Assembly (NCBI GenBank): GCA_945864225.1 | Contig: CAMBAL010000008.1 | Coordinates: forward strand, 1-64,000 | Reading direction: 5' to 3' | DNA length: 64,000 nucleotides | From: an uncultured Blautia sp. | GTDB lineage: Bacteria; Bacillota; Clostridia; Lachnospirales; Lachnospiraceae | Shown: positions 63,951 through 64,000 of the stretch, piece by piece | Numbering within the stretch: the stretch's first letter is position 1 | Layout of the letters: each line of letters starts with the position of its first letter | Notes under the pieces: generated by a model | Told to the model about the DNA's origin: nothing | Seen by the model: only the letters and a program-made list of their open reading frames with translations | Databases searched by the model: none | Program-made: the position numbers and the translations under genes

Positions 63951-64000
63951 ATCCCACCTGCTGATTTCATCTTACGGATTGTCTCATAGGCAGCCGCCTG
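63941..64000 (-). CDS. rnc: C-terminal tail of ribonuclease III (partial)
   Basis: Only the last 19 codons and the stop lie in the window: QAAAYETIRKMKSAGGICI. AAAYETIRKMK fits the last helix of the double-stranded-RNA-binding domain. The frame overlaps the smc start by ten bases. The identity rests on this short match and on the conserved rnc-smc-ftsY order, so it is tentative. Confidence 0.6.
   Translation of the reverse strand, partial: QAAAYETIRKMKSAGGICI

Noticed and set aside
1..64000. tRNA, rRNA, SRP RNA or tmRNA genes
   Set aside because: No cloverleaf, rRNA or known small-RNA core sequences were recognised by eye; a covariance search would settle this.

Overview
The window looks like an ordinary stretch of chromosome from an anaerobic, low- to mid-GC Clostridia, most likely a Lachnospiraceae gut bacterium (Blautia/Mediterraneibacter-like). 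This placement is inference. It rests on strong AGGAGG ribosome sites, a tyrosine T-box, RemA next to Gmk and omega, a spore-hydrolase-type protein beside small Cys-rich and spore-like proteins, fermentative enzymes (pyruvate formate-lyase, D-lactate dehydrogenase), and a pyruvate formate-lyase whose glycyl-radical domain is a separate gene. No complete insertion sequence, prophage, tRNA, rRNA or CRISPR array was seen.

Layout, left to right. 1-12 kb (all minus strand): 3' end of a carboxyltransferase, a repeat-bearing D-Ala-D-Ala carboxypeptidase, a phospholipase-C-like protein, the condensin partners scpB/scpA, a phosphoesterase, a molybdopterin-binding protein, an ABC exporter, a second carboxypeptidase, cardiolipin synthase and rpsU. 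12-17 kb: alaS and tyrS behind one tyrosine T-box leader, then rnhA. 17-21 kb: an accessory, probably sporulation/envelope-related patch (cell-wall-repeat hydrolase, Cys-rich small protein, low-complexity protein, two small helical proteins) ending in unusual palindromic DNA. 21-26 kb: the conserved yicC-remA-gmk-rpoZ-rimO-pgsA-cinA run. 26-30 kb (plus): rqcH and an ABC-F ATPase, i.e. ribosome rescue/translation. 30-33 kb: split pflB-grcA2-pflA. 33-38 kb: an EF-G-like GTPase, then tyrA-aroA. 38-49 kb: a NEW3-domain/ABC-2 export operon, a barstar-like protein, D-lactate dehydrogenase, an LCP cell-wall ligase, an MFS transporter, a barnase-like lipoprotein coupled to endonuclease IV, and a CapA-like protein. 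49-54 kb: ylxM-ffh-rpsP-khpA-rimM-trmD-queA. 54-58 kb: a phosphoesterase, a cytosolic ParB-like/BMP fusion and a DUF362 ferredoxin. 58-64 kb: ilvA, ftsY, smc and the tail of rnc.

The genes most worth attention are the two-piece pyruvate formate-lyase with a dyad-bearing promoter, the barnase/barstar homologues about 3.4 kb apart that both carry changes at key positions, the ParB-like/BMP fusion without a signal peptide, two proteins with in-frame short tandem repeats, and several families of small palindromic repeats. Many starts were moved inward from the longest open frame because an internal ATG has a clear Shine-Dalgarno sequence. All family assignments and residue equivalences were made by eye from memory of the families, without database search.
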